Source: JAFDYH01 sp049840875
GTDB lineage: Bacteria; Bacteroidota; Bacteroidia; Chitinophagales; Chitinophagaceae
Reading direction: 5' to 3'
DNA length: 64,000 nucleotides
Assembly: GCA_049840875.1 (NCBI GenBank)
Contig: JASGJE010000019.1
Coordinates: 620,001-684,000 of the forward strand
Part shown: in pieces, positions 33,792 through 43,647 of the stretch
Numbering within the stretch: position 1 is the stretch's first letter
Layout of the letters: every line of letters begins with the position of its first letter
Notes under the pieces: generated by a model
What the model was told of the DNA's origin: nothing
The model's input: the letters and a program-made list of their open reading frames with translations, nothing else
Database searches by the model: none
Position numbers and translations under genes: made by a program

Positions 33792-35375
33792 TTATTTATC
33801 AGTGGATCCATCAAATCCATACCAGTAAGTCGTAGCGGCTGCATCAATTGTACCACCATCCCAACTTAACATTTCCATATCAAATGAAAACGTTTTGGTA
33901 AAAGGAATTCCGTCCAGTATTCTTGTACGTGTAAATGTGTTTAAGCCCGTCGAAGATGGCTGATCAGCTTGCGGTGCATTTGCGAATGGGGTTTGATAGA
34001 GAATTACCGGCGCCCAGGAAGTATTGTAATAATCTTCTAACCCGGTACCAAACTCTGAAGGAAAATTTTCATTGTCTACATAAGCTTTAGCGTCACCTTC
34101 GCCATACCATGATTTCATGTGATTATTTACAGACAAAGTATTACCAAGATAAACTCCTTTTCCTTTCAACGCGGCGAAGTTCCAATCGATCGGCGCCGCC
34201 ATATCTTTGGCTGCAACCTTTGTAAGATCATAATCCCATTTAGCGTCTTTAATATCTTGTTCAAATTTATAAGTGACATGAAAATACATGCTTCGATCGG
34301 TCCAGTTGTAAGAACTAACGGTGATGCCTGTATTTATTTCGATTGGAAAATCAGCGCCGTTTGTAAAAGTAATTTTTGATTCTTTTTTATAAGGCATTAG
34401 CCACCGGCATATCATTGTTCCGCTATCGGATAAATCTCTGTACCAGCTCTTAATTTTCTTGCCGCTAAACCCGCTACCGATAAATTCTCCAACCGGGCAT
34501 AAAACGGTTTGTTTACCATCGAATTCAATTTTTAGTAAAACAGAACGCCAGATTTTTTCATAATCTGCTTTGTTCGCAGTAAAATGTACAGACAATACTT
34601 GTATTGCATGTTTTCCTTCTGGTAAAGAAACTGACACTTCCTTTCCCGGCGATATTGATTTGATTAACTTGATTTCATCTCCACGAATGGCGGAAGGTTG
34701 CCAAAGTTTACTTTCTGCGTCATCAATCTCAGTCTTGTATTTAGTCAAATGATCTGTTGAAAATGTTTCCACTGTTGTACCAGCCGCATAAGTTCTATAA
34801 TTAATCTGGTAATAATGAGAAGTTTTCATGGTAGCGCTATCTGCATATTCCCACGTCACTTTGCAATGTTTTTGATAAAGTAATGGAAGGTACAATGTGT
34901 TGCCACCTTTTCCGTCACGTTCATAGCTTGAATGCGGATTCAGTAAGGCTGGACCAAGCTTAAATCCTCGTAGTAAATCAAAGCCGGGTATTACGACAGA
35001 AGCTTTCTGTTCATTATCAAAATAAAAACGCATAGTGCCAGGCTTTACTACGGTTGTAAGCCAAAATCGAACGATTGCTCCCGGGCCATCCGCATCCATC
35101 ATTACATATTCTTTATGTCCTTCTTTATTCTCTTCACGGATAAATTGATTAAAGTCCGCATTCGCAAACCATCCTGGTTTGTCGGGTGAAATTGATCTCC
35201 TGTCATAACTACTGGCTTGCCTGATCGTGTAAGAAGGAAAAGGAAATTCAGCGACTGCATTGAAGCTGGTCATTTCTTTTAATAGAGAGCCGAGTGTTAT
35301 CGTTGATTGAGCGATACCGTTAGAATAAAAAGAAACGAATAGAAAAAGAAGAAGGTAAGCGCGGTTTCTTTTCAT
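33792..35375 (-). CDS. DUF2961 protein, glycoside hydrolase family 172
   Basis: This is a 527-residue secreted protein (signal MKRNRAYLLLFLFVSFYS). LTSFNAVAEFPFPSYTIRQASSYDRRSISP-type residues, MMDADGPGAIVRFWLTTVVKPGTMRFYFDNE and FPSEFGTGLEDYYNTSW are DUF2961/GH172 landmarks; the Glu of the last motif is the expected catalytic region. The family includes alpha-D-arabinofuranosidases and difructose-dianhydride-forming enzymes, so it should act on plant or bacterial arabinofuranosides or fructosides. The exact substrate is open. It converges with dinB. Confidence 0.85.
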   Translation of the reverse strand: MKRNRAYLLLFLFVSFYSNGIAQSTITLGSLLKEMTSFNAVAEFPFPSYTIRQASSYDRRSISPDKPGWFANADFNQFIREENKEGHKEYVMMDADGPGAIVRFWLTTVVKPGTMRFYFDNEQKASVVIPGFDLLRGFKLGPALLNPHSSYERDGKGGNTLYLPLLYQKHCKVTWEYADSATMKTSHYYQINYRTYAAGTTVETFSTDHLTKYKTEIDDAESKLWQPSAIRGDEIKLIKSISPGKEVSVSLPEGKHAIQVLSVHFTANKADYEKIWRSVLLKIEFDGKQTVLCPVGEFIGSGFSGKKIKSWYRDLSDSGTMICRWLMPYKKESKITFTNGADFPIEINTGITVSSYNWTDRSMYFHVTYKFEQDIKDAKWDYDLTKVAAKDMAAPIDWNFAALKGKGVYLGNTLSVNNHMKSWYGEGDAKAYVDNENFPSEFGTGLEDYYNTSWAPVILYQTPFANAPQADQPSSTGLNTFTRTRILDGIPFTKTFSFDMEMLSWDGGTIDAAATTYWYGFDGSTDK

Positions 35376-35529
35376 TGCTATTAAATTTTATTAAAGCTAA
35401 TCAGTAAGACTGCTAAATCGATAAAATTGCCAGGAGAAACATTTCGGCAAGGCGAACCTGGCTATTCGTCTTCTGTTACTTCAATAAAAATAAAAAAGAG
35501 AACCGATTCAATAATCAATTCTCTTTTTG

Positions 35530-35600
35530 TTGGTCCATAAGGATTCGAACCTTAAATGACTGAACCAAAATCAGTAGTGTTACCATTACACCATGGACCA
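35530..35600 (-). tRNA. tRNA-Gln (TTG anticodon)
   Basis: The reverse complement folds as a tRNA: acceptor TGGTCCA/TGGACCA, anticodon loop TTTTGGT giving TTG, T-arm AAGGTTCGAATCCTTA. CCA is not encoded. This is the second Gln isoacceptor in the window, with CTG at 26.9 kb being the one that carries an element. Confidence 0.92.
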
Positions 35601-35709
35601 ATCTCACCTTTGACCGAACCGGGGTTCGGTTTTGGGAGTGCAAAAATAGGGCTCAACAGCCGTTGAACCAAGATTTTTTTCATTCCTGAACCGATTTAAA
35701 ATGAAATAC

Positions 35710-38358
35710 TTAGCCGGATATACCTGCAAGCTTTGTTTTCCCCTTTTCCTCGCGGTCTTTCAATTCCCTTATTTTATCTAAAGCGCCGGCCACTACGTCG
35801 CACATAATTGTATATAAGGCGCCTTGGCGTGGGTTGTCGTATATATATTCAAGAGCTTCATTTTCATTGGCAATCGTCATTACCGGTATAGAAGGGTTTA
35901 CTTTTTCGATGCCTTCTTTTAATAAGCCGATAATTTCCTCAGCGGTTCTTCCACGCAGATTTTTATCGCAACGGATTATGATTTCGTCGAAATAGTTGGC
36001 TGAGATTTCCCCCAATTCGCGGATGTCTTCATCCCTTCTATCACCTGTTCCGCTGATGATGCCGATTCTTGCCGGATAATCCAGTTTGCTGATAAATTCA
36101 CAAAGCAGCTTTAAGCCGTGTGGGTTGTGCGCAAAATCAGCCAGCATGGTAAAGTTCTTAAACTGGAAGAAATTTAATCGACCGGGCGTTTGCGTAGATG
36201 ATGGAACAAATGATGTCAATGCTGACCGAATATCCTCAATAGTTATATCGCGGAAAAGATAAGCGGCCAATACAGATGGCAAACAATTCGCCACATTGTG
36301 TATCGCTTTTCCTTCAAACGTCAGTGGAATATCTTTTACATGCATCACCCGTATTTTCCAATTGCCTTTTAGTATGCTGATGTATCCGTTTTCATAAACA
36401 GTTGCGAGGCCACCGTTGCTGCAATGCTGTTTAATTCTCGGATTGCTTTCATTCATGCTAAACAATGCAACATTGCATTTCAGATCATCTTTCATTTTAT
36501 AAACAAGATCATCATCTGCATTTAAAACAGCGTAACCATGCGGAAATACTGTTTCGGGAACAACGGCTTTTACTTTTGCCATTTGTTCAACATTGTTGAT
36601 ACCGCCAAGGCCGATGTGATCTGCAGCAACGTTTGTTACTACAGCCACTTCACAATGCTGGAAAGCTAACCCTGATTTTAAAATGCCACCTCTTGCACAT
36701 TCAAGCACCGCAAAGTCAACAGTAGGATCTTTTAAGACAAATGCTGAACTGATTGGCCCCGTGCAATCGCCTTTCATCATCAGTTGATTTTGTATGTAAA
36801 CTCCGTCGCTCGTGGTATAGCCAACTTTTTTTCCGGCGCTTTTGGCAATATGTGCAGTTAATCTTGTTGTAGTTGTTTTTCCATTGGTACCCGTTACTGC
36901 AATGATCGGTATTCTGCCAACGCTGCCTTTTGGGAATAACATATCAACTACCGGCTCTGCTACATTTCTTGCCAGGCCAACAGCAGGTTCAATATGCATA
37001 CGAAAACCGGGGGCGGCGTTTACTTCCAGTACGGCGCCACCATTTTCGTTTACAGGTGTCCGTAAGTCAGTTGCCATTACGTCGATGCCGCAAATATCCA
37101 GGCCGATAATACGGGCAATCCGTTCAAACATAAATACATTGGCAGGATGTACTTCGTCTGTTACATCAGTTGAAGTCCCACCGGTGGAAAGATTTGCAGT
37201 TGGTTTCAATAAAACCAATTCGTCTTTGGCCGGTATGGTTTCCAATGTATAGCCTTTATCATTCAGCATTTTCCATGTAAAGTCATCGATGGTTATTTGA
37301 GTCAATACTTTTTCATGTCCGTAACCTCTGCGTGGATCTTTATTGGTTTCATCGATCAGCCATTGAATCGTATGTTCACCATCACCCACAACTGATGCAG
37401 GTGTGCGCAATGCTGCGCAAATGAATTTGTAATTGATAACCAAAGCACGAAAGTCAAACCCGGTGATAAACTTTTCTACAATTACACTGCGGCCGTAGTG
37501 TTGTGCGGCCTGCAATGCCTTTATCGCAACTTCCCACGTCGTTATGTTAGTCGTATTGCCTTTGCCGTGATTGCCATCAATTGGTTTTATCACCAATGGA
37601 TATCCGAAGCGATCGATAGCGTCTTTCAATCCTTCTTCGCTACGCACAACCGTACCACGCGGTACCGGTACTTCTGCCGCTTCTAATAATGCTTTTGTTT
37701 CTTCTTTATCGCAGGCAATATCAACGGCTATATTTCCCGTTGTCGAGGCAATCGTTGCCCGGATCCGTTTCTGGTGCACACCATAGCCCAACTGTACGAG
37801 GCTCTGTTTATTTAAACGGATAAACGGAATTCCTCTCTTTGCAGCTTCATCCACGATACATCCGGTTGACGGGCCGAGTCGTGTATCTTCTCTTATTTCC
37901 CGTAACTCCTGTATATCCTGGTGCAGGTTGTAGTCGGCTCCGCTAATCAACGCCTCAGCGATTCGTACCGCTGCTTTTGCAGAATACACGCCGGCATCTT
38001 CTTCCATATAGCTAAATACAACATAGTACACGCCTGGCTTTTCTCCTGCCCCTCTTGTACGGCCAAAGCCTGTATCCATTCCCGCGAGTGTTTGAAGTTC
38101 GAGAGCAATATGTTCAATTACATGCCCCATCCACGTTCCTTCTTCCACCCGCTTAAAGAAACCGCCGGGCACACCTTCGCTGCAACGATGCTCATATAGC
38201 GAAGGCATCAGTTTTTCCAATCGTTCACGAAAGCCGGGAATCTTATTGGTGGGTTGCTCTTCCATTTCCTGCAGGTCGAGCTTCATCTGAATTAATTTGG
38301 GACGACGTACGCTCCAGTAGTTTGGCCCCCTCAGCACTTTTATTTCGAGTATTTGCAT
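35710..38358 (-). CDS. cphA: cyanophycin synthetase
   Basis: This is an 882-residue protein. It polymerises aspartate and arginine into cyanophycin, a nitrogen store. The N-terminal region (1-160) is followed by the ATP-grasp domain (about 200-480; ATP-binding VIKPIDGNHGKGNTTN) and the Mur-ligase domain with the P-loop GTNGKTTT at 490-497. DFAHNPHG and SGTGDRRDEDI follow near the C-terminus. The length is normal for CphA. No cyanophycinase gene (cphB), often adjacent in other genomes, is found within the window, so degradation must be encoded elsewhere. Confidence 0.93.
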   Translation of the reverse strand: MQILEIKVLRGPNYWSVRRPKLIQMKLDLQEMEEQPTNKIPGFRERLEKLMPSLYEHRCSEGVPGGFFKRVEEGTWMGHVIEHIALELQTLAGMDTGFGRTRGAGEKPGVYYVVFSYMEEDAGVYSAKAAVRIAEALISGADYNLHQDIQELREIREDTRLGPSTGCIVDEAAKRGIPFIRLNKQSLVQLGYGVHQKRIRATIASTTGNIAVDIACDKEETKALLEAAEVPVPRGTVVRSEEGLKDAIDRFGYPLVIKPIDGNHGKGNTTNITTWEVAIKALQAAQHYGRSVIVEKFITGFDFRALVINYKFICAALRTPASVVGDGEHTIQWLIDETNKDPRRGYGHEKVLTQITIDDFTWKMLNDKGYTLETIPAKDELVLLKPTANLSTGGTSTDVTDEVHPANVFMFERIARIIGLDICGIDVMATDLRTPVNENGGAVLEVNAAPGFRMHIEPAVGLARNVAEPVVDMLFPKGSVGRIPIIAVTGTNGKTTTTRLTAHIAKSAGKKVGYTTSDGVYIQNQLMMKGDCTGPISSAFVLKDPTVDFAVLECARGGILKSGLAFQHCEVAVVTNVAADHIGLGGINNVEQMAKVKAVVPETVFPHGYAVLNADDDLVYKMKDDLKCNVALFSMNESNPRIKQHCSNGGLATVYENGYISILKGNWKIRVMHVKDIPLTFEGKAIHNVANCLPSVLAAYLFRDITIEDIRSALTSFVPSSTQTPGRLNFFQFKNFTMLADFAHNPHGLKLLCEFISKLDYPARIGIISGTGDRRDEDIRELGEISANYFDEIIIRCDKNLRGRTAEEIIGLLKEGIEKVNPSIPVMTIANENEALEYIYDNPRQGALYTIMCDVVAGALDKIRELKDREEKGKTKLAGISG

Positions 38359-38710
38359 AATTGCATGGTTGAATAATCAATTTAACGGATTTCCTTTTTA
38401 CCGCCAATTTCTTTCAATGGGAGAATAGAAAACATGGGAGCATCCGGCTCCTTGTGTACCGCTATATTCTTTCATTTCCGTACCCGAATAGTGCTTTAAT
38501 CCTTGAAAAGTTTTTAAATCTGTTTATTACCAGAAAGTGTTTCTGCTAATAGAACGAAGATCAAGGTGTGTAAAAAGCGAATGATAAAAATGCCGCATAG
38601 TGAGTGTACCGAAACGATTATTCCTTAAACAGTAATCGGGTGACAATTTTGGAATGCGGAAGTTTTTTACGAGCAAATACTACGGACTTCCCATCTTGCG
38701 GACTTCTGAC
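38359..38710. other. intergenic region between cphA and a DUF4198 gene
   Basis: This contains the upstream region of cphA. No gene, repeat or terminator is clear. The sequence around 38690-38710 (CTTCTGACTTACTT) resembles the degenerate intergenic repeat sequence typical of Bacteroidota. Confidence 0.3.
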
Positions 38711-39508
38711 TTACTTGTACCCCCAGGTGCAACTTCCCCAATAGCTTTGCCAGTCTGCATCCGGATCGTTTTCGGTACGTATCATTCTCACGCAGCTTAC
38801 CATCCATTCACCTTTTGTTTCCACGTCAAAACTTATTTCTCCGTCTTTATTTGTAGTATATTCTTCTTTGATCGTTTCATTCTTTTTCCGGTGCCATACT
38901 TTTACCAAAGCGCCTTTCAATATTTCATTTTTAAAAAACAACCTAACTGTTAATTCTTTTTTGTTTTTTAACTGGTAAGGATTGCTTTGCGGAATGATGT
39001 CGAGCGGCAGATCGGTTTGTTGCTTATAAGTGGTATCATAAACGGCACCGACCTGGAGAATCGTCTTTACACTTCGTTGATAAAACTCGCGGCCTTCTTT
39101 ACCTGTTTCATCATTTTGTTTCCTGTACTTAATCGCTTCTTTCAACCCATCTTCCAACAGGTAGGCATTGAACTTTGCAGAATCCAATTGGATAAATGAA
39201 TTCTTGCTGTTGTACGTCACCATCGCAGTGCCTTCATCTACCAATGCAAAGCGAATGGAATCGCCTTTGGCCGGACCCATTGCATCAAGCAGATCATCTT
39301 TTACATCAGCGTAATAGAAATTTAAATGTTGGATTTTTGAAGTATCACCACCCCAGTTTTCTCCTTCGAAATTTTCTCCCACATTGAAACGGATATTGAT
39401 TTCCTCGCCTCGTTTGTAAATAAACCTGTCCGGTTGCAACCAGAATTCATGTGCGGATAAAACAATCGATAGGGCAAAAGACAGTAGTGTGGTCAGTAAC
39501 TTTTTCAC
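38711..39508 (-). CDS. DUF4198 domain protein
   Basis: This is a 265-residue periplasmic protein (signal ending VLSAHEFWLQP). The mature N-terminus begins HEFWLQPDRF, the typical DUF4198 opening that may bind a metal such as Ni or Co. The C-terminal half has LTVRLFFKNEILKGALVKVWHRKKNETIKEEYTTNKDGEISFD, an Ig-like carbohydrate- or metal-related fold. It is divergent from the M4 protease gene. In other genomes the family is linked to metal uptake; here no transporter is adjacent. Confidence 0.75.
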   Translation of the reverse strand: MKKLLTTLLSFALSIVLSAHEFWLQPDRFIYKRGEEINIRFNVGENFEGENWGGDTSKIQHLNFYYADVKDDLLDAMGPAKGDSIRFALVDEGTAMVTYNSKNSFIQLDSAKFNAYLLEDGLKEAIKYRKQNDETGKEGREFYQRSVKTILQVGAVYDTTYKQQTDLPLDIIPQSNPYQLKNKKELTVRLFFKNEILKGALVKVWHRKKNETIKEEYTTNKDGEISFDVETKGEWMVSCVRMIRTENDPDADWQSYWGSCTWGYK

Positions 39509-39604
39509 GTTATTAAGATATGGGTAAAAGTAATGCGGAAGGTCGGTTTAAAAATTTTCTAAATTCATTTTGTTCTATTCTTTTACCACTAACCCATTAA
39601 TTCA

Positions 39605-41926
39605 ATGAAAAAAATTCTACTCTCTTCAGCATGCCTGGTGCTGATGGTGTCGGTATTACACGCCCAGGATTCAAGTAAAGTAATACAAGGAAGAAAAGGA
39701 ATGTACCCCAGCTTTGTTTCCTTTGCTCCTCAGTTAGCGCCTGCGTTTAGTAAAGGTCGTCTTGCATTAACCGATCTGAATGCACGGGTCACGTCTTCCG
39801 CACTTGCGAAAGTGATAGGCGACGAAAAAGATGCTTCTGGTGGCGAACATGTTCGCTATCAGCAAATGATCAACGGTGTGCCCGTTGAACATGCCATTTA
39901 CATTACACATAGTGTCGGCGGACGTGTATTTGCTCAAAATGGTAAATGGATTAAAGATATTCCGACATCAATACCAGCAGCATCTTTAACGGAAGCTTCT
40001 GCATTAACGTTTGCGCTTGGCTTTGTAAATGCAAGAGTCTACAAATGGCAGGAAGCAGGTGAAGAAACGTTTATCAAGCGGGAACAAAATAATCCCAATG
40101 CGAGTTTTTATCCCAAAGGCCAATTAGTTCTTTACAGCGGAGAAGATGATGTAATTCCATCGGCGTTGCGACCGGCATATAAATTTGATATCTACGCAAG
40201 CGAACCATTAAGCCGCCAGATTATTTTTGTAGATGCGGTGAATGGAGATATACTCGGAAAAAGAGAGTTGCTGCACACAACGAACGCAAGCGGAACAGCC
40301 GTTACAGCATACAGTGGTACGCAGGCTATAACCGCAGATTATACTGGTAGTACCTATCGTTTGCAAGAGACCGGAAGAGGAAACGGGATTCAGACATTCA
40401 ACCTGCAAAAGAAAACAAATTATAGCACGGCTATTGATTTCACCGATGCAGATAACAATTGGAATAATGTAAATGCAAATAAAGATCAGTATGCAACCGA
40501 TGCTCATTGGGGAGCTGAAAAAACCTATGATTTTTACTGGACTAAATTTCAGCGGAATAGCATCGATGGCGCCGGTTTCGCAATAAAAAGCTATGTACAC
40601 TATAGCACTAATTACTTCAATGCATTTTGGGATGGAACAAGAATGACCTACGGTGACGGCAGCTCAACGGATAATAATTTGCCATTGACGGCGCTTGATG
40701 TTTGTGGTCATGAAATATCTCATGGGTTAACGTCATTCACATCTAATCTTACCTATTCGAATGAATCTGGCGCGATGAATGAAGGCTTTAGTGATATTAT
40801 GGGAACTGCGATTGAATTCTACGCAAGACCGGCAAATGCAGATTGGCTGATCGGCGCTGATTTCTATACAATCCGTTCTATGAGCAACCCTAACGCCTAT
40901 GCCCAGCCGGATACTTATAAAGGAACATTCTGGGCTACCGGTACTGCCGATTATGGCGGCGTACATACTAACAGTGGAGTATTGAATTTCTGGTTTTATT
41001 TATTGGCGCAAGGGGGCAGTGGAGTAAATGACAATGCCTATTCCTATAGCGTGTCTGGCATCGGTGTCGATAAAGCTGCAGCGATTGCTTACAGAACAAA
41101 TACAAAATATCTTGTTTCTACTTCGCAATACATCGATGCAAGGACTTATTCTATACAGGCGGCTACCGATTTGTACGGCGCAAACAGTAATGAAGTAACC
41201 CAAACAACCAACGCATGGAATGCAGTAGGAGTTGGTACCGCAGCAGCGCCGCCACCGCCAACCTGCACTGATAATTTTGAAAGCAACAATACACAGGCGA
41301 CAGCTAAGACATTACCGCTAAATACAGATAACACTGCTACTATAGGATCGTCAACTGACAAAGACTGGTTCAAGTTTACTACAACTTCTTCAGCGCCGAA
41401 ACTGAAAGTAACATTGACCAATCTTCCTGCCGACTATGATGTACGATTGTATAACAGTAAAGGCACACAACTTGGCGTTTCTCAAAATGGTGGTACAATT
41501 AATGAGTCGATAACGTACAATACTACCAAAAGCGCCAGCTATTATCTCCAGGTTTACGGTTATTCTGGTGCAACCAGTACCACATGCTATACACTTCGTG
41601 TTTCCACAAGTGGTACTAACTTCTTCGGTGAGGATAATTCAGAAGGCATCATGAATGGCATAAAACCAGACCTTGAAAATGTCAATAGTTTCGCTGTGTA
41701 TCCAAATCCAGTAAAAGACAGGTTGACTGTTTATATCAATGCTGAAAACAGTAGCCGTACTGAATTGTCGATGATGGATATTACCGGCAGAACATTATTG
41801 CGTCAACCGGTACAGATCAACAAAGGAATGAATACTATTTCAGTAAATCTTCCATCGCTTCCATCCGGTACTTATATCGTGAAAGTACAGGGATTGCAAA
41901 CAACAAAAGTGCAGGTAGCAAGATAG
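39605..41926 (+). CDS. secreted M4 (thermolysin-like) metalloprotease with T9SS tail
   Basis: This is a 773-residue protein. A signal peptide (MKKILLSSACLVLMVSVLHA) is followed by an FTP/PepSY propeptide (to about 225) and the M4 catalytic domain with the zinc motif HEISH (369-373) and third ligand Glu393 in GAMNEGFSDIMG. A PPC-like beta domain follows (about 570-650). The last 80 residues (AVYPNPVKDRLTVYINAEN through GTYIVKVQGLQTTKVQVAR) are a type IX secretion sorting domain. It is therefore an extracellular, surface-attached or released protease. Confidence 0.92.
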   Translation: MKKILLSSACLVLMVSVLHAQDSSKVIQGRKGMYPSFVSFAPQLAPAFSKGRLALTDLNARVTSSALAKVIGDEKDASGGEHVRYQQMINGVPVEHAIYITHSVGGRVFAQNGKWIKDIPTSIPAASLTEASALTFALGFVNARVYKWQEAGEETFIKREQNNPNASFYPKGQLVLYSGEDDVIPSALRPAYKFDIYASEPLSRQIIFVDAVNGDILGKRELLHTTNASGTAVTAYSGTQAITADYTGSTYRLQETGRGNGIQTFNLQKKTNYSTAIDFTDADNNWNNVNANKDQYATDAHWGAEKTYDFYWTKFQRNSIDGAGFAIKSYVHYSTNYFNAFWDGTRMTYGDGSSTDNNLPLTALDVCGHEISHGLTSFTSNLTYSNESGAMNEGFSDIMGTAIEFYARPANADWLIGADFYTIRSMSNPNAYAQPDTYKGTFWATGTADYGGVHTNSGVLNFWFYLLAQGGSGVNDNAYSYSVSGIGVDKAAAIAYRTNTKYLVSTSQYIDARTYSIQAATDLYGANSNEVTQTTNAWNAVGVGTAAAPPPPTCTDNFESNNTQATAKTLPLNTDNTATIGSSTDKDWFKFTTTSSAPKLKVTLTNLPADYDVRLYNSKGTQLGVSQNGGTINESITYNTTKSASYYLQVYGYSGATSTTCYTLRVSTSGTNFFGEDNSEGIMNGIKPDLENVNSFAVYPNPVKDRLTVYINAENSSRTELSMMDITGRTLLRQPVQINKGMNTISVNLPSLPSGTYIVKVQGLQTTKVQVAR

Positions 41927-41947
41927 ATCGACTGACGAATTGTAAAT

Positions 41948-41983
41948 AAAAAAAGCCGCTCATGAATAATCGAGCGGCTTTTT
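41948..41983. terminator. rho-independent terminator
   Basis: Stem AAAGCCGCTC/GAGCGGCTTT has a 10-base loop and flanking A and T runs. It ends the M4 protease gene and, on the other strand, the APC permease gene. Confidence 0.9.
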
Positions 41984-42000
41984 AATATTATTGAATCTGA

Positions 42001-43485
42001 TTAAACCTTCAGTTTGCTATTATTCTGACCGTATGTGAAATAGATGATCAATCCTAAAACCATCCAGGCCAATGCGCTTAGCAATGTCATTTTATCCAGT
42101 GAAAAGATCATTGCTGAACAAACCAATACGCCTAAAATCGGAACTATCGGAACCAATGGCGTTTTAAAAGGGCGTGGCGTGTTAGGATCTGTTTTACGCA
42201 TAATGATAATACCGATACAAACCAATACAAACGCCAGCAATGTTCCAATGCTTGTCAGATCGCCTGTGATATCGCCCGGGATTAACGTAGCAAACGTACC
42301 AACGAAGAAGAACAGCAACGCATTCGATTTATACGGTGTTCTGAATTTCGGATGAAGATCAGAAAACACTCTTGGCAACAGACCATCGTTTGCCATGGAG
42401 AAGAAAACGCGGCTTTGTCCCATTAACATTACGAGTATCACAGAAGAGAAACCAGCGAGAATACCGACTGTGATTAGTTTGGATAACCAGCCGTAGCCAT
42501 GCATATATGTATCGATAGCATAAGCCACTGATGCTTCTTTACCTGAACGAACGAAATCCTGGTAAGGAGCAACGCCTGTCAATACCCATGAGAATAAGAT
42601 GTACAGTATTGTACAAACAACCAATGATCCGAGAATACCAATCGGCATGTCGCGTTTTGGGTTTTTTGCTTCCTGCGCTGCAGTTGACACAGCATCAAAT
42701 CCAATAAACGCAAAGAATACAATAGCAGCCCCTCGCAGTACGCCGCCCCACCCATGCCGGAACGTATCGGCATAACTATAAAGTGTTCCATCAGGCTGTG
42801 TTGCTGCTGGTGCATCTGCCGGGATAAAATATGGGGTGTGATTAGCAGGATTTATAAAGCCCCATCCGATTGCGATGAATGCTAAAACGATTGCCACCTT
42901 AATGATTACAATGATAGCATTTACAAACGCAGATTCCTGTGTGCCTTTGATCAATAGCAATGACATCAAAGCAAGGATAATTAATGCAGGCGCATTCAGA
43001 ATCCCGTGGTGCATTACATTGTTTGCATCCAGCGCCTTTTGAAACGGCGAATGGGTCCATTCATATGGGATGGTCCCCCCAACCAATTTATTTAAAAACT
43101 CACTCCATGCGATAGAAACTGTTGCGGCGCCGAGAGCATATTCAAGAATTAATGCCCAACCAATAATCCAGGCAACTAATTCTCCCATCGTTGTATAAGC
43201 ATATGTATAAGCGCTACCGGCAATAGGAATCATCGAAGCGAACTCTGCATAGCATAAGCCAGCAAACGCACAACCAACAGCTGCGACGATAAAAGAAACT
43301 GTAACGGCTGATCCCGCATGGCCGCCAGCTGCGGCTGCAGTGCGGACAAATAAACCGGCTCCGATAATGGCGCCTATACCAAGTGCAACCAACGCACCTG
43401 CGCCCAATGTTTTCTTCAGCCCTTTGTCAGACTCGGCAGCCTGGGCCAATAAAGTAGTTAAGGATTTTTTCCTGAATAAACTCAT
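42001..43485 (-). CDS. APC-family amino acid permease
   Basis: This is a 494-residue protein with about 12 membrane helices. The N-terminus reads LGAGALVALGIGAIIGAGLFVRTA, the usual APC motif in the first helix, with GFDAVSTAAQEAKNPKRDMPIGI at helix 6-7. The sequence is closest to the YfnA/CAT branch of cationic or general amino acid transporters. It is predicted to take up amino acids with protons; specificity is not readable. It is alone on the minus strand. Confidence 0.85.
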   Translation of the reverse strand: MSLFRKKSLTTLLAQAAESDKGLKKTLGAGALVALGIGAIIGAGLFVRTAAAAGGHAGSAVTVSFIVAAVGCAFAGLCYAEFASMIPIAGSAYTYAYTTMGELVAWIIGWALILEYALGAATVSIAWSEFLNKLVGGTIPYEWTHSPFQKALDANNVMHHGILNAPALIILALMSLLLIKGTQESAFVNAIIVIIKVAIVLAFIAIGWGFINPANHTPYFIPADAPAATQPDGTLYSYADTFRHGWGGVLRGAAIVFFAFIGFDAVSTAAQEAKNPKRDMPIGILGSLVVCTILYILFSWVLTGVAPYQDFVRSGKEASVAYAIDTYMHGYGWLSKLITVGILAGFSSVILVMLMGQSRVFFSMANDGLLPRVFSDLHPKFRTPYKSNALLFFFVGTFATLIPGDITGDLTSIGTLLAFVLVCIGIIIMRKTDPNTPRPFKTPLVPIVPILGVLVCSAMIFSLDKMTLLSALAWMVLGLIIYFTYGQNNSKLKV

Positions 43486-43647
43486 GTGTAGTTAATTATG
43501 GTTATCAAAGCCTGGGTTAGAACTCGTAAAATAAGGATTATTTGATTATGAAAACAAAATCTTCAGCGAAAACCTGATTTAAGCCAGAATGTTTTCAACC
43601 TTGCCTTTTTTTTCCGATTTTCGGCAATTGTATCATAGACTCTCAAC

